Shown: positions 45,099-54,623 of the stretch, piece after piece
Numbering within the stretch: the stretch's first letter is position 1
Layout: every line of letters starts with the position of its first letter
NCBI RefSeq assembly: GCF_002277815.1
Contig: NZ_NKJI01000011.1
Location: forward strand, 62,001-126,000
Direction of reading: 5' to 3'
Origin: Pseudomonas sp. ERMR1:02
GTDB taxonomy: Bacteria; Pseudomonadota; Gammaproteobacteria; Pseudomonadales; Pseudomonadaceae
DNA: 64,000 nt
Notes under the pieces: model-generated
What the model was told of the DNA's origin: nothing
Database searches by the model: none
Seen by the model: the letters and a program-made list of their open reading frames with translations, nothing else
Position numbers and translations under genes: made by a program

Positions 45099-46986
45099 CT
45101 ATATCGAACTCATGCTAACCAGCATCTTCGCACTTTCGTATTCTTCAATCTGAGAAATTCTTTCAAATATCGAGCCGAAATTTGAGAAATCAAAATCTTT
45201 TGCGAATTCTAAATTTCCCTCAACCAAATCTGCAAACCTTGCCTTTGAATGCGCTCCGGCCAACTCAGAAACATTACTGTCGAAAATTTTCTTTATAGAC
45301 TCCTCGGCTCCGTCGGGCCTCTCTCTGAGCTGAGGTACAGGCTTGCCTCTATTGGCGGAGGCAGATTGAAAGTAAAAAATTTCATTGTCGAAATGCAAGC
45401 GCTTTCCATCATGAGTTTTTTAAGCTCATCATCTGTATAAAAAAATTCAATAGAAATATTCGAATATGTCTCTCGGCCAGGAGGTACGGGCAAGCAAAGA
45501 CCATAAACATTGTTACCATAATTTTGAACGTTCTGCCATCTACTTCAATACCAGCAACGATTTTTTCTACGTCTCGATCAAATACCCCAATAACTGTGCA
45601 GCGTTGTTTAAGTTTAGATAGTTGCTCCAAGAGTCTTTCAAGCTTCGAATCCCCCCAGTCTGCGGGCACATCGAAGTAATTTAGTGAGCCTCCACACCCT
45701 AAAGACTTAGCCGCCGCCCTTAAATGTTGGATGTCAGTTTTACCTTCCGTTACTATTAGAGTTTTCTCGCTTTCCTCGCTCGTCGCTTTCAGCTTTAGGA
45801 ATTGCTCTCGAAAACCTAGGCTATCACCAATCATCATATCGTAAACTTCGGTATAAAGATCGCTATTATAAGGATTCTTTGTGATGCCGAAGTTATCCAG
45901 GTCAATAATTTTGGTGCGGTTTATCGCTTCGTCGGCCAACCCATTGCCATAAATGGCGAGTGTGAACTCGTTATAAACTGTACGTTTGGAAAAAGCGAAA
46001 ACAATTTTGGCATAACTTCTTTTTGAAGTCGAATATGGAGATGTTTATCTGCTTCGTCAATGAGCACTATACCGGACACGGTCGATATTGGGTTTTCACC
46101 AACAATAACATCCGCCTGCCGTATGATTTCTCCGGCCAAGCACAACGCTGAAGCCTCGCCTGCGGAAATATGAAATATCGCCGGATAAAGGCATTCGTTG
46201 GTATCAGAATTTATTATTTGAATTCGCGTATTACCAATCCTCGCGGACCAACGCCGAAACGAAATTTAGCTGGAATTTTCCTTGTAAGATTAATGTGATT
46301 ACTTGATCGAGCAATAACTTTATATTAGCTACGCCAGATTGTTGATACTGCATATCCAACACAATATCCATCAACCAGTTTGAAAAAGTTCGCAGTCCAG
46401 AAACCACCTCCAGTGGGTTGGGGAGTCTCCCTTGAAATTGTTTTCCTTCCGGAAGGATAAATTTACCTCGTAAGGCTGATTGATATACCCAGGGGTTTCG
46501 TATCTGTATGAAGGGAAGTATGTGATGAGGTTCGATTCGAAGATTGATAGCGCCTGAGTTTTTTCAATCTTCCAGTGCTTGATTTGATTGTTCTCACTAA
46601 GGCTATGAGACAACGCGTCGAAGTTTATTTTGTTCTCATCATTAATTCTTGATATTCTGCCTCTCTTATGGCTCCAATAATATCTACATAATCAATTGTT
46701 TCACCATTCATATTTAAGCGCATATAAAATATGGAGGGGCGACTCTGGTCTAGATTATTCAATCCCGATGTTACTCGGTAGAATTTATTTTCCTTTCCTT
46801 CAAAGGAGCCAGGAAACCAAATTTTTGCCAATTCGTGAAAAGCGTCTGCTATATGGGAAATTATAGTGGTTTTACCACGACCATTTGCTGCGGCCAGTAC
46901 CGCAATTTCGTTTCTGATAAGCTAACATCTAGGTAGTCAAACGGTGATCTATTTTGAAATAATAGCTTTTCTATAAATACTTTCAT
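45099..46986 (-). pseudogene. AAA ATPase with TOPRIM-like domain (OLD-type), many frameshifts
   Basis: Pieced together over seven or eight frame changes this is one protein of about 630 residues. Walker A is AAANGRGKTTIISHIADAF, the signature-like ISAGEASAL follows, Walker B is GIVLIDEADKHLHIRLQKEV, and the switch is FITSSHSPF. A TOPRIM-like region has LIVTEGKTDIQHLRAAAKSL and VIGVFDRDVEKIV. This is the architecture of OLD-family ATPase-nucleases, several of which defend against phage. The gene is strikingly AT-rich against its surroundings, a sign of transfer. No UvrD-type helicase partner (as in Gabija) is adjacent. It is broken as given. Confidence 0.75.
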
Positions 46987-47302
46987 CGGCCCATTCCCTT
47001 AGTAGGTTGATATTGGTTTTAGCTTTCTGTTTACTGTCATCTGCTTAAGCTTTCCAGTAAATCCCCTAGGCCCTAAGTCCGAACTGTCGTCTTGGAAACC
47101 AGTAGTAGGACAGTTCTCAGGCTCTCCTCAGATACCAGCGGAAAAATACTAGATAGAGCGGCCACTGGCCATCCTCTATATCACAGGTCTCGCATCCATC
47201 GCAGAATTCGAGCCGGTTCGCAGTGACCCACGAAGGCTGGAAACGAACGTGAATGGCAGAACTGGATAAAAACAGGTAGGGAGCTTGTGAGCGTCCGTTT
47301 CT

Positions 47303-48917
47303 GGCCGATTCTGTTGAAAAAGTAGCTCCCTTGTCTGTCCTGCGGCAAAATCTCTTCATTGGCCGGCGGGGGATCACACAGCATGATGGGACAGTTATCG
47401 AGTGGGCAGGAGCGACTGTTTTACTCGTTCAACCTTGAAGACCACATCCCAGCCAATCACCTTCTGCGCAGCATTGATCAGTGTCTCGATCTGAGCGACC
47501 TGCGCCATTACCTCGCCGATTTCTATAGCCCGATTGGGCGTCCTTCGATTGATCCTGAGCTGATGATCCGCATGCTGATCGTCGGCTATTGCTACGGCAT
47601 TCGCTCAGAGCGGCGGCTGTGCGAAGAGACCCATTTGAACCTGGCGTATCGCTGGTTCTGCCGGTTAAGCCTTGAAGATGAAGTCCCCAATCACTCGACC
47701 TTTTCCAAAAATCGACACGGCCGTTTTCGGGGCAGCGATCTCTTTCGCTGGCTGTTCAATGAAGTGCTGCGTCGTTGCATGGACGCAGGTTTGGTCAAAG
47801 GTGAAGGCTTTGCCGTGGACGCCAGCATCATCAAAGCGGATGCCAGCCGGCAGCGCGGTGTACCGGGCGATGAACAGGTCAACTGGAGCGATCCGGCCCT
47901 GAGCACCCGTGCCGTGCGTGAGTATCTTGAGGCACTCGATGAAGAGGCTCTGGCCGAAACGCTACCGAAGCGCCTATCGCTGACTGATCCTCAAGCCCGC
48001 TGGTCCGCAGCTCCAGGTGGCCCAGCGTTCTACGCTTACTCCACGAATTATCTGATCGATACCGAGCACGGTGTCATCGTGGATGTGGAACCCACACCGG
48101 CTCATCGCACGGCCGAGGTCGAGAGCACCAAGATCATGATCGACCGGGTCGAGGCGCAGTTCGACATCAAGCCGGAACGCCTTATTGGCGACACCGCTTA
48201 CGGAACCGCCGATGCTGGCCTGGATGGTGGAGGAAAAAGACATCGAGCCGCATGTGCCGGTATGGGACAAAACCGAGCGCAAGAACGACAGTTTATCGAG
48301 CAACGATTTCCACTGGAATGAGGAGACTGAGGAATACCGCTGCCCAGCCGGCAATGCCTTGCGCAGCGAATGGCGCGCCTTCAAGAATGAGCGTTCGCAC
48401 GTCACCAAAGCCAACACCATCATCTTCCGATCCCGGCAGACCGACTGCGTTTCCTGTCCGATGAAAGCCAAGTGCTGCCCGAACACGGCGTTCCGCAAGA
48501 TCGCTCGCAGCGTCCATGAAGCCGCTCGTGATGTGGCTCGGCGCATTGCAGCAACGCCGGCGTATCAGCGCTCTCGCCACGAACGTAAAAAGGTCGAAAT
48601 GTTGTTTGTCCACCTCAAGCGCATCCTGAAATTGGATCGCTTGCGGCTACGTGGCATGAGTGGCGCGACCGATGAGTTCACGCTGGCGGCTGCGGTACAG
48701 AACCTGCGTCGACTGGCCAAACTTACATCTCAAGGGCCACCTGCCACGGGATAGGTGCGCCTGCACGAAGCAAAAAACCTCAAATTAACCCAATAACAGA
48801 GCAGCAAAGGTCAACGAAGGGCCGAGAAACCACTCAATGTGGTGAGTAGGTTCTCCGGTGGTAGCCGTGCCTGAGTTCAGGCGAACTGAAAATCCGACTT
48901 TTTCAACAGAATCGGCC
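47303..48917 (+). mobile_element. complete IS1182-type insertion sequence (1615 bp)
   Basis: Perfect 21-bp inverted repeats (GGCCGATTCTGTTGAAAAAG plus T; right copy 48897-48917) enclose one transposase gene. No clear target duplication is visible. A truncated left end of the same element lies at 10407, and two 186-bp MITEs share its ends. It is inserted next to the AT-rich AAA-TOPRIM gene, just before the ureide-type operon. Confidence 0.9.
47383..48754 (+). CDS. IS1182-family transposase, one frameshift
   Basis: About 457 residues if two bases near 48212 are restored (the length then divides by three). The N-terminal DUF772-type region includes NHLLRSIDQCLDLSDLRHYL and RPSIDPELMIRMLIVGYCYG. 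The DDE catalytic core includes VDASIIKADASRQRG and GDTAYGTAD. The C-terminal part has CVSCPMKAKCCPN and RSRHERKKVEMLFVHLKRIL with the catalytic Glu. ATG 47383 starts at MMGQLSSGQERLFY; an earlier GTG-type start is possible. The break makes this copy probably inactive unless it is a sequencing deletion. Confidence 0.9.
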
Positions 48918-49213
48918 GATTTCCGCCTGTCACGACTGGCCGAAATCGACCCTTTATAGCGGCCGGTGGGGACGTGCAGAAACTGGCCGTTTTCTGCCTG
49001 CCGCGAAGTTTGCTGCGCGCGGCCACCTTGCTCGGTTCTGACCTTAACTAGCCCTTTGGACGTGACGCTTAAGGAAAACTGAAGACGACAGCGGAGCAAA
49101 AAATTCATAGACAAGTGGTGTTGAAATAAATAATCCATTGATTTACTCTCGATCCCACGTTGTACGAGATCAACCGCTGTTAGCACCTAAAAAACAAACA
49201 ATCGGGAGCAAAC
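48918..49213. other. promoter region of the ureide-type operon
   Basis: About 296 bp between the IS right end and the binding-protein gene. The IS-proximal half has scattered CTGGCCGAAA/ACTGGCCGTTTT motifs like those beside the other repeats. The gene-proximal half is AT-richer and holds the promoter and a GGGAGC ribosome site. Confidence 0.5.
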
Positions 49214-49990
49214 ATGAAAGCGAAAGTGATGTTGGGATTGTTCATGACCGCCGCAGTTGTACTGCCAGCATGGTCAGCTGACTGGACTGTAGGTGCTAAC
49301 GTTGGCAACGTACCGTGGGAGTTTCAGGATTCCAAAGGTGAGTTCGTCGGCTTTGAGGTCGATGTCGTAAAAGAGGTGGCCAAGCGGGCCGGCAAAAGCG
49401 TCGAGTTCGTCAATATTCCATTCAACGGCCTGTTCAGTGCCGTGCAATCCAAACGTGTCGAGATCGCGATCTCATCGATCACTATCACCCCCAAGCGCCT
49501 GGAGTCAGTGGCTTTCGCACAGCCTTACTTCGACAGCGACCAGTCACTAACCGCGCTGACCACCTCCAAGGTCAAAGGCCTGGCCGATATGGCCGACAAA
49601 GTGGTCGGCGTCGACACAGGGTCGACGGGCGACATGTGGGTCGGCCAGCACAAGGACGAGTACAAATTCGCTGATGTTTCGCGTTATGAAGGGCTATCGC
49701 CGGCAATGCTCGATCTGGCGAACGGGCGAATCGATGGCTACCTCAGTGATATCCCGGCGGTGCTCTACTACATCAAGGACAAGCCGCAATACACCATCGT
49801 TGCGCGAGTTCCCACCGGCGAGCGTTACTCGCTGATGCACGCCAAGGGCTGGGCGATGAGCGATCAGGTCAATGACATCATCAGCAAAATGAAAGAAGAC
49901 GGCACACTCGGAAAGATCCACAAGCAGTGGTTCGGCGCTGAAGCCGACAAAGATTCGAGCACCATGAAGGTAACTGCTGTCCTCAAATGA
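49214..49990 (+). CDS. periplasmic amino-acid-type binding protein
   Basis: A 258-residue family 3 binding protein. The Sec signal is MLGLFMTAAVVLPAWSA. The mature part has TVGANVGNVPWEFQDSKGEF, FEVDVVKEVAKRAGKSVEF and VEIAISSITITPKRLESVAF, with GSTGDMW in the hinge. It captures a polar amino acid or related amide for the permease and ATPase encoded next. It is the first gene of a roughly nine-gene plus-strand operon with hydantoinase and deacetylase genes, so the ligand may be a ureide or N-acyl amino acid. Confidence 0.92.
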   Translation: MKAKVMLGLFMTAAVVLPAWSADWTVGANVGNVPWEFQDSKGEFVGFEVDVVKEVAKRAGKSVEFVNIPFNGLFSAVQSKRVEIAISSITITPKRLESVAFAQPYFDSDQSLTALTTSKVKGLADMADKVVGVDTGSTGDMWVGQHKDEYKFADVSRYEGLSPAMLDLANGRIDGYLSDIPAVLYYIKDKPQYTIVARVPTGERYSLMHAKGWAMSDQVNDIISKMKEDGTLGKIHKQWFGAEADKDSSTMKVTAVLK

Positions 49991-50053
49991 CCCTTGCTGA
50001 TTGTGGGTAAAAGTGGCGACGCCAGTCGTCACTTGTATTGACCGAGGTATTCC

Positions 50054-50731
50054 ATGGATCTTTTGCAGACTTTTTTCAACTGGAACGTGCTCGTCGACTC
50101 GCTTCCGCTGATGATGCGTGGTCTGGGCGTGACCATCTTACTGGGGGTGGTGAGTATTGCCCTGGGCCTGGTGGGCGGGCTTTTCCTGGCTTTGCTCCGA
50201 TTGTACTCCTACGCACCTGTTCGAGCGCTTGCGCGTATCTACATCGATATCATGCGCTCGATTCCATTACTGGTTCTGTTGGTTCTCATTTATTACGCGC
50301 TGCCATTTGTCGGCATTCGGTTGTCATCTTTTGCGGCCGCTGCCAGCGCGCTTTCACTTGTTTCATGTGCCTACAGTGCCGAGATCTTCCGTTCGGGCAT
50401 CGAGGCCATTCCCCGTGGCCAGTTCGAGGCATCGTCCTCTCAGGGCATGAGCTTTTTCAACACGATGCGCGATGTGATTTTGCCGCAGGCCGTGCGCATC
50501 GTCATGCCGCCCATGACCAGCAATTGCATCAACGTGATGAAAGATACGGCGCTTGCCTCGGTGGTTGCGATGCCGGACTTGCTGAAACAGGCGACCCAGG
50601 CGCAGGCACTGGCGGCCAACCCGACGCCGCTGGTAGGGGCTGCCTTGCTGTACCTGTTGTTGCTGTTGCCGCTGGTGCAAATGGTCAGCTGGGTTGAGCG
50701 CCGGAACGCCACTGGAGGAAAAACTGCATGA
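50054..50731 (+). CDS. polar amino-acid ABC transporter permease
   Basis: A 225-residue HisM/GlnP-type permease with five hydrophobic segments. It has PLMMRGLGVTILLGVVSIAL at the N-terminus, RSIPLLVLLVLIYYALPF, and the EAA loop YSAEIFRSGIEAIPRGQFEA. It forms the membrane channel with the binding protein (63 bp upstream) and the ATPase (4-bp ATGA overlap). Only one permease gene is present, so a homodimer is likely. Confidence 0.93.
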   Translation: MDLLQTFFNWNVLVDSLPLMMRGLGVTILLGVVSIALGLVGGLFLALLRLYSYAPVRALARIYIDIMRSIPLLVLLVLIYYALPFVGIRLSSFAAAASALSLVSCAYSAEIFRSGIEAIPRGQFEASSSQGMSFFNTMRDVILPQAVRIVMPPMTSNCINVMKDTALASVVAMPDLLKQATQAQALAANPTPLVGAALLYLLLLLPLVQMVSWVERRNATGGKTA

Positions 50732-51462
50732 GCACGTTGATAGACATCGAAAAACTCGACAAGTACTACGGCAATTTCCAAGCGTTGAGCGATATCAACC
50801 TGCAGGTTGAAGAAGGCGAGGTGGTGGTCATTCTTGGGCCGTCCGGTTCGGGGAAATCGACCTTGATCCGCTGCATCAATCTTCTGGAAGACTACCAAAA
50901 AGGCCATATCCGCGTAGCCGGCGAACGGGTCGAAAACGGTCCGCGACTGGCGGCGATTCGCAGTGAAGTGGGCATGGTGTTCCAGAGCTTCAATCTCTAT
51001 CCGCACCTCAGTGTCCTGGACAACGTGTCACTGGCGCCGATCCGCGTGCGCGGGCTGAGTCGACGTGATGCACATGCCAGGGCCAAGGAGCTATTGGTGA
51101 AGGTCGGCATGGGTGATCACGCGCACAAATACCCGAGTCAGTTGTCTGGCGGCCAACAGCAGCGTGTTGCCATTGCCCGCACCATGGCCATGGAGCCTCG
51201 CGCGATTCTGTTCGACGAGCCGACTTCGGCGCTGGACCCGGAAATGGTTGGCGAAGTACTGGATGTCATGCAGAACCTTGCTCGCTCCGGCGTCACGATG
51301 GTCGTGGTCACCCACGAAATGGGCTTTGCCCGTCGGGTCGCCGACCGTGTGATCTTCATGGAAAGCGGGCGCATCGTAGAGGAGAACATTCCTGAACCGT
51401 TTTTTACCGCACCTCGGGAACTACGCACAAAAGCGTTCCTGCAAGCCATCTTGCACCATTGA
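50728..51462 (+). CDS. polar amino-acid ABC transporter ATPase
   Basis: A 244-residue GlnQ/HisP-type ATPase: Walker A GPSGSGKSTLIR, Q-loop MVFQSFNLYPHLSVLDNV, signature LSGGQQQRVAIART, Walker B ILFDEPTSALDPEM, switch VVVTHEMGFARRVADR. Its start overlaps the permease stop by 4 bp. It completes the importer of this operon. Confidence 0.95.
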   Translation: MSTLIDIEKLDKYYGNFQALSDINLQVEEGEVVVILGPSGSGKSTLIRCINLLEDYQKGHIRVAGERVENGPRLAAIRSEVGMVFQSFNLYPHLSVLDNVSLAPIRVRGLSRRDAHARAKELLVKVGMGDHAHKYPSQLSGGQQQRVAIARTMAMEPRAILFDEPTSALDPEMVGEVLDVMQNLARSGVTMVVVTHEMGFARRVADRVIFMESGRIVEENIPEPFFTAPRELRTKAFLQAILHH

Positions 51463-51482
51463 ATCCGGCTGGAGAAAGTAGA

Positions 51483-52718
51483 GTGAATCCTCTCGATATC
51501 GATTACGTTCGCAAGCAATTTCCAGGTCTGGCCGGTGGCTATGCCTACATGGATAACGCCGGTGGTTCGATGGTGCTGAGCGCCGTTGCCGAGCGTGTCA
51601 GCGATTACCTGCTCAACAGCAGCGTGCAACTGGGCGCTTCCTACCAGCCTTCCGTCGACGCTGGCGAACGCGTGATGCAGGCGCGTCACTCGGTGATGCA
51701 GTTGATCAACGCCGGGCATCCGGAAGAAGTAATCATGGGTGGCTCGACCACCCACTTGCTGCAAATACTGTGTCGCGCGATAGCCCCGTCAATCGTTCCC
51801 GGCGATGAAATCATCGTCACCAATTGCGATCACGAGGCGAACATCGGTCCGTGGGTCAAGCTCTGCGAAAGCCGCGGTGCGACCCTGCGCGTGTGGCAGG
51901 TCAACCCTGGTAGTTGCGAACTTGAGCTGGATGACCTGCAGGTCTTGCTCAACCCCAATACCCGATATGTGGCCATGACCCACACCTCCAATATTCTCGG
52001 TTCGATCAATCCAGTGGCCGAAGTTGCGCGGCGGGTTCATGCCGTGGGTGCCAAGCTGTGCGTGGACGCGGTTGCTTATGCGCCGCACCGCCTGGTGGAT
52101 GTGCAGGCCAGCGGCGCGGATTTCTACGTGTACAGCTTCTACAAAACCTTCGGCCCGCATTTTGCCGTGCTCTGGGGACGTCGTTACCTGTTACTGGAAC
52201 TGCCGAGCCTGAACCACTTCTTTATCGGCCAGGACGTAGTGCCTTATAAATTGCAGCCGGGCAACGTCAATTATGAGCTGTCCTTCGGTTGCATCGGCAT
52301 CACCGATTACCTGCTCGACGTCAGCGCGAAACTGGGCGCCCAAGGCAGTGAGCGTAAACGTATGCAGGCTGCTTTTGATGCCTTCGAGGTGCAGGAAGAT
52401 TTGCTTGCCGAACGCCTTCTGGCATTTTTGCGCCAGCGCGAGGGCGTCCGCATCATCGGCAAAGCGCACATTCGCGATCGTGTGCCAACCATCAGCTTTG
52501 TGGTCGAGGGCGTGCAGTCCGAGGCTGTAGTGCGCAGAGTCGATGAGCACCGCATCGGCATTCGTTTTGGTGACTTCTATGCGCGGCGACTTATCGAAGC
52601 CCTTGAGCTTGACCGTTTTGGCGGGGTAGTGCGGGTGTCGTTGGCGCATTACAACACGTTGGAAGAGGTAGACCGGCTCATCACTGCGCTGGATCAAGCA
52701 ATCACCGCGTTGCGTTGA
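51483..52718 (+). CDS. class V aminotransferase/cysteine-desulfurase-like PLP enzyme
   Basis: A 411-residue PLP enzyme. It has AYMDNAGGSMVLSAVAERV at the N-terminus, GGSTTHLLQILCRAIAP, TNCDHEANIGPWVKL with the ring-stacking His, KLCVDAVAYAPHRLVDV with the pyridine-binding Asp, and the Schiff-base Lys in YSFYKTFGPH. It belongs to the cysteine desulfurase-like subfamily that includes enzymes of uncertain substrate; the Cys-loop of desulfurases is not evident. GTG 51483 follows GGAGAAAG; an in-frame TTG at 51459 overlaps the ATPase gene. It probably acts on the imported compound. Confidence 0.88.
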   Translation: MNPLDIDYVRKQFPGLAGGYAYMDNAGGSMVLSAVAERVSDYLLNSSVQLGASYQPSVDAGERVMQARHSVMQLINAGHPEEVIMGGSTTHLLQILCRAIAPSIVPGDEIIVTNCDHEANIGPWVKLCESRGATLRVWQVNPGSCELELDDLQVLLNPNTRYVAMTHTSNILGSINPVAEVARRVHAVGAKLCVDAVAYAPHRLVDVQASGADFYVYSFYKTFGPHFAVLWGRRYLLLELPSLNHFFIGQDVVPYKLQPGNVNYELSFGCIGITDYLLDVSAKLGAQGSERKRMQAAFDAFEVQEDLLAERLLAFLRQREGVRIIGKAHIRDRVPTISFVVEGVQSEAVVRRVDEHRIGIRFGDFYARRLIEALELDRFGGVVRVSLAHYNTLEEVDRLITALDQAITALR

Positions 52719-52751
52719 CGCACACACTTCAAACTTTTACGAGCCTTCCCC

Positions 52752-53624
52752 ATGGCCTTACCTGAAACCTTGCCAGAGCTGCGTGACTGTATCGCGGCCC
52801 AGCATGAACAACTGACAGGTCGTCTGCGCGATGCTGCCCGATTCCTGATCGACAACCCGCATGAGATCGCACTGAACACAGTGGCCGAGCTGGGTAAGCG
52901 TTCGAGCATCGCACCGTCGGCTTATATTCGGCTGGCTCAGGCGCTTGGTTTTGCAGGGTTCAAGGATTTGCAGCGCGTGTTCCGTGCGCCGCTGCAACAG
53001 GCTGCCGATACGCACAGCGAGCGAATTCGCCACTTCGGTGGTGAAACCTTGCTGGAGGATCCGAGTGATGTTGGGGGAATTCTGCGCGAATTCAGCCAGG
53101 CCAATATCGTTTCTCTCGAACACCTGGCCGAAGGCGGTGAACAGGCCAATATCGAAGCGGCCATCGTCCATCTGCAAGGAGCGCGCACCACGTTCGTCAT
53201 CGGTATGCGCCGCGCCTTTCCAGTGGCAGCCTACCTGAGCTATGCGTTGAGTCGCGTGGGCCGGCGAACCGTACACATCAGCGGCGCTGGCGGCACGCTG
53301 CCCGAGCAGGTCAGCGCCATTGCCGATGATGATTTATTGATCGCCGTCAGCTTTCCGCCCTACGCCAATGACACCGTCGAGGCCTGTCGACAGGCGACGC
53401 AAGCTGGCGTGACGCTGGTTGCAATCACTGACAGCGTTCTCAGCCCCATCGGGCAGATCGCTGACACCGTGATCGAGGTCAACGACGCCGAATTATTGGG
53501 CTTTCGCTCGCTCACGGCGTCGTTCTGTATTGCGCAAACCCTGGCCATGGGACTGGCCTTCAGCGAGAGGCAGTCGGACAGCGGCACCCTTAGCCATGAT
53601 CGGCTGGAAGATATCGACTGTTAA
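52752..53624 (+). CDS. MurR/RpiR-family regulator (HTH-SIS)
   Basis: A 290-residue regulator. The N-terminal HTH_6 domain (residues about 10-85) has LRDAARFLIDNPHEIALNTV, AELGKRSSIAPSAYIRLAQA and LGFAGFKDLQRVF. The C-terminal SIS sugar-phosphate-type domain (from about 125) has TFVIGMRRAFPVAAYLSYAL and LIAVSFPPYANDTVEACRQA. RpiR proteins sense phosphosugars or other metabolites and often sit inside the operon they control. It lies 33 bp after the aminotransferase gene. Confidence 0.92.
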   Translation: MALPETLPELRDCIAAQHEQLTGRLRDAARFLIDNPHEIALNTVAELGKRSSIAPSAYIRLAQALGFAGFKDLQRVFRAPLQQAADTHSERIRHFGGETLLEDPSDVGGILREFSQANIVSLEHLAEGGEQANIEAAIVHLQGARTTFVIGMRRAFPVAAYLSYALSRVGRRTVHISGAGGTLPEQVSAIADDDLLIAVSFPPYANDTVEACRQATQAGVTLVAITDSVLSPIGQIADTVIEVNDAELLGFRSLTASFCIAQTLAMGLAFSERQSDSGTLSHDRLEDIDC

Positions 53625-53678
53625 GTCGCAACTTTCACCGCGTACTTATTCAACCCGTCACTTCAGGAGAATATCCCG

Positions 53679-54581
53679 ATGGTTTCACCTGCACGCGATT
53701 TAGTGGGTTACGGCAGACAACGCCCACAAGGCACCTGGCCCAATGGCGCACGACTGGCCATCAGCCTGGTGATCAACTACGAAGAGGGTTCCGAGCGCTC
53801 GCTGGCCATGGGCGATCCAGACCAGGAGTCAATGACCGAATGGGGCAGTTATTCGATACCCGACGGCACTCGCAACCTGGCGATGGAGTCGATGTACGAG
53901 TACGGCTCACGCGTCGGGATCTGGCGAATTCTGGATATTCTTGACCAGCAATCGGTGCGTTCCACGTTTCATGCTTGCGCAGTGGCGTTTGAACAGAACC
54001 CGGATGTTGCACGCGCCGCAGTCGCCGGTGGTCATGAAATCTGCAGCCACGGCTATCGCTGGGAGGAAGTGTTTCGCCTGACCGAAGAGCAGGAGCGTGA
54101 ACACATGCGCCTGGCCATCGAGTCATTCGAGCGCACGTGCGGCAAGCGTCCTGTCGGCTGGTATTGCCGCTACGGCGCCAGCGTCAACACGCGGCGCCTG
54201 GTCGCGGAGGAGGGCGGTTTTCTCTACGATTCCGATGCCTACAACGACGATGTTCCCTACTTTGTCGAGGTCGAGGGCAAGCGCCATCTCGTGGTGCCCT
54301 ACACCGCCGACGTGAACGACTTTCGCTACTGGAACTCGCCGGGATTGTCGCAGGCATCGGACTTTTTCGAGTACATGAAGGAAAGCTTTGAGGTCCTCTA
54401 TGAAGAGTCTGCTGAAGGTCCACGCATGATGTCGATCGGGCTGCATCCACGCATGGTGGGTCGTCCTGGCCGGGTCCGGGCGATAAAGCAATTCATCGAG
54501 TACGCCAAGCAACACAGTGGTGTCTGGTTTGCCACGCGCGAAGAAATCGCCCGTGCCTGGCATGAACGAACCGAGGCTTAA
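53679..54581 (+). CDS. polysaccharide-deacetylase-fold amidohydrolase (PuuE-like)
   Basis: A 300-residue NodB-fold hydrolase of the PuuE allantoinase-like subgroup. It begins DLVGYGRQRPQGTWPNGARL and has SLVINYEEGSE, EYGSRVGIWRILDILDQQSV, then GGHEICSHGYRWEEV with metal-binding His residues, GWYCRYGASVNTRRLV and MMSIGLHPRMVGRPGR. PuuE opens the hydantoin ring of allantoin; related proteins deacylate other cyclic or N-acyl substrates. AGGAG precedes the ATG. The next gene is a PucG-like aminotransferase, which fits a ureide pathway. Confidence 0.88.
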   Translation: MVSPARDLVGYGRQRPQGTWPNGARLAISLVINYEEGSERSLAMGDPDQESMTEWGSYSIPDGTRNLAMESMYEYGSRVGIWRILDILDQQSVRSTFHACAVAFEQNPDVARAAVAGGHEICSHGYRWEEVFRLTEEQEREHMRLAIESFERTCGKRPVGWYCRYGASVNTRRLVAEEGGFLYDSDAYNDDVPYFVEVEGKRHLVVPYTADVNDFRYWNSPGLSQASDFFEYMKESFEVLYEESAEGPRMMSIGLHPRMVGRPGRVRAIKQFIEYAKQHSGVWFATREEIARAWHERTEA

Positions 54582-54623
54582 GGCTGAGTCGCTACACTGA
54601 CATCTCTGCCAAAGGAGTCACCC

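Noticed and set aside
45099..46986. A Gabija (GajA/GajB) defence pair
   Set aside because: The ATPase-TOPRIM half is present, but no UvrD-type helicase gene lies on either side, and the gene is broken as sequenced.
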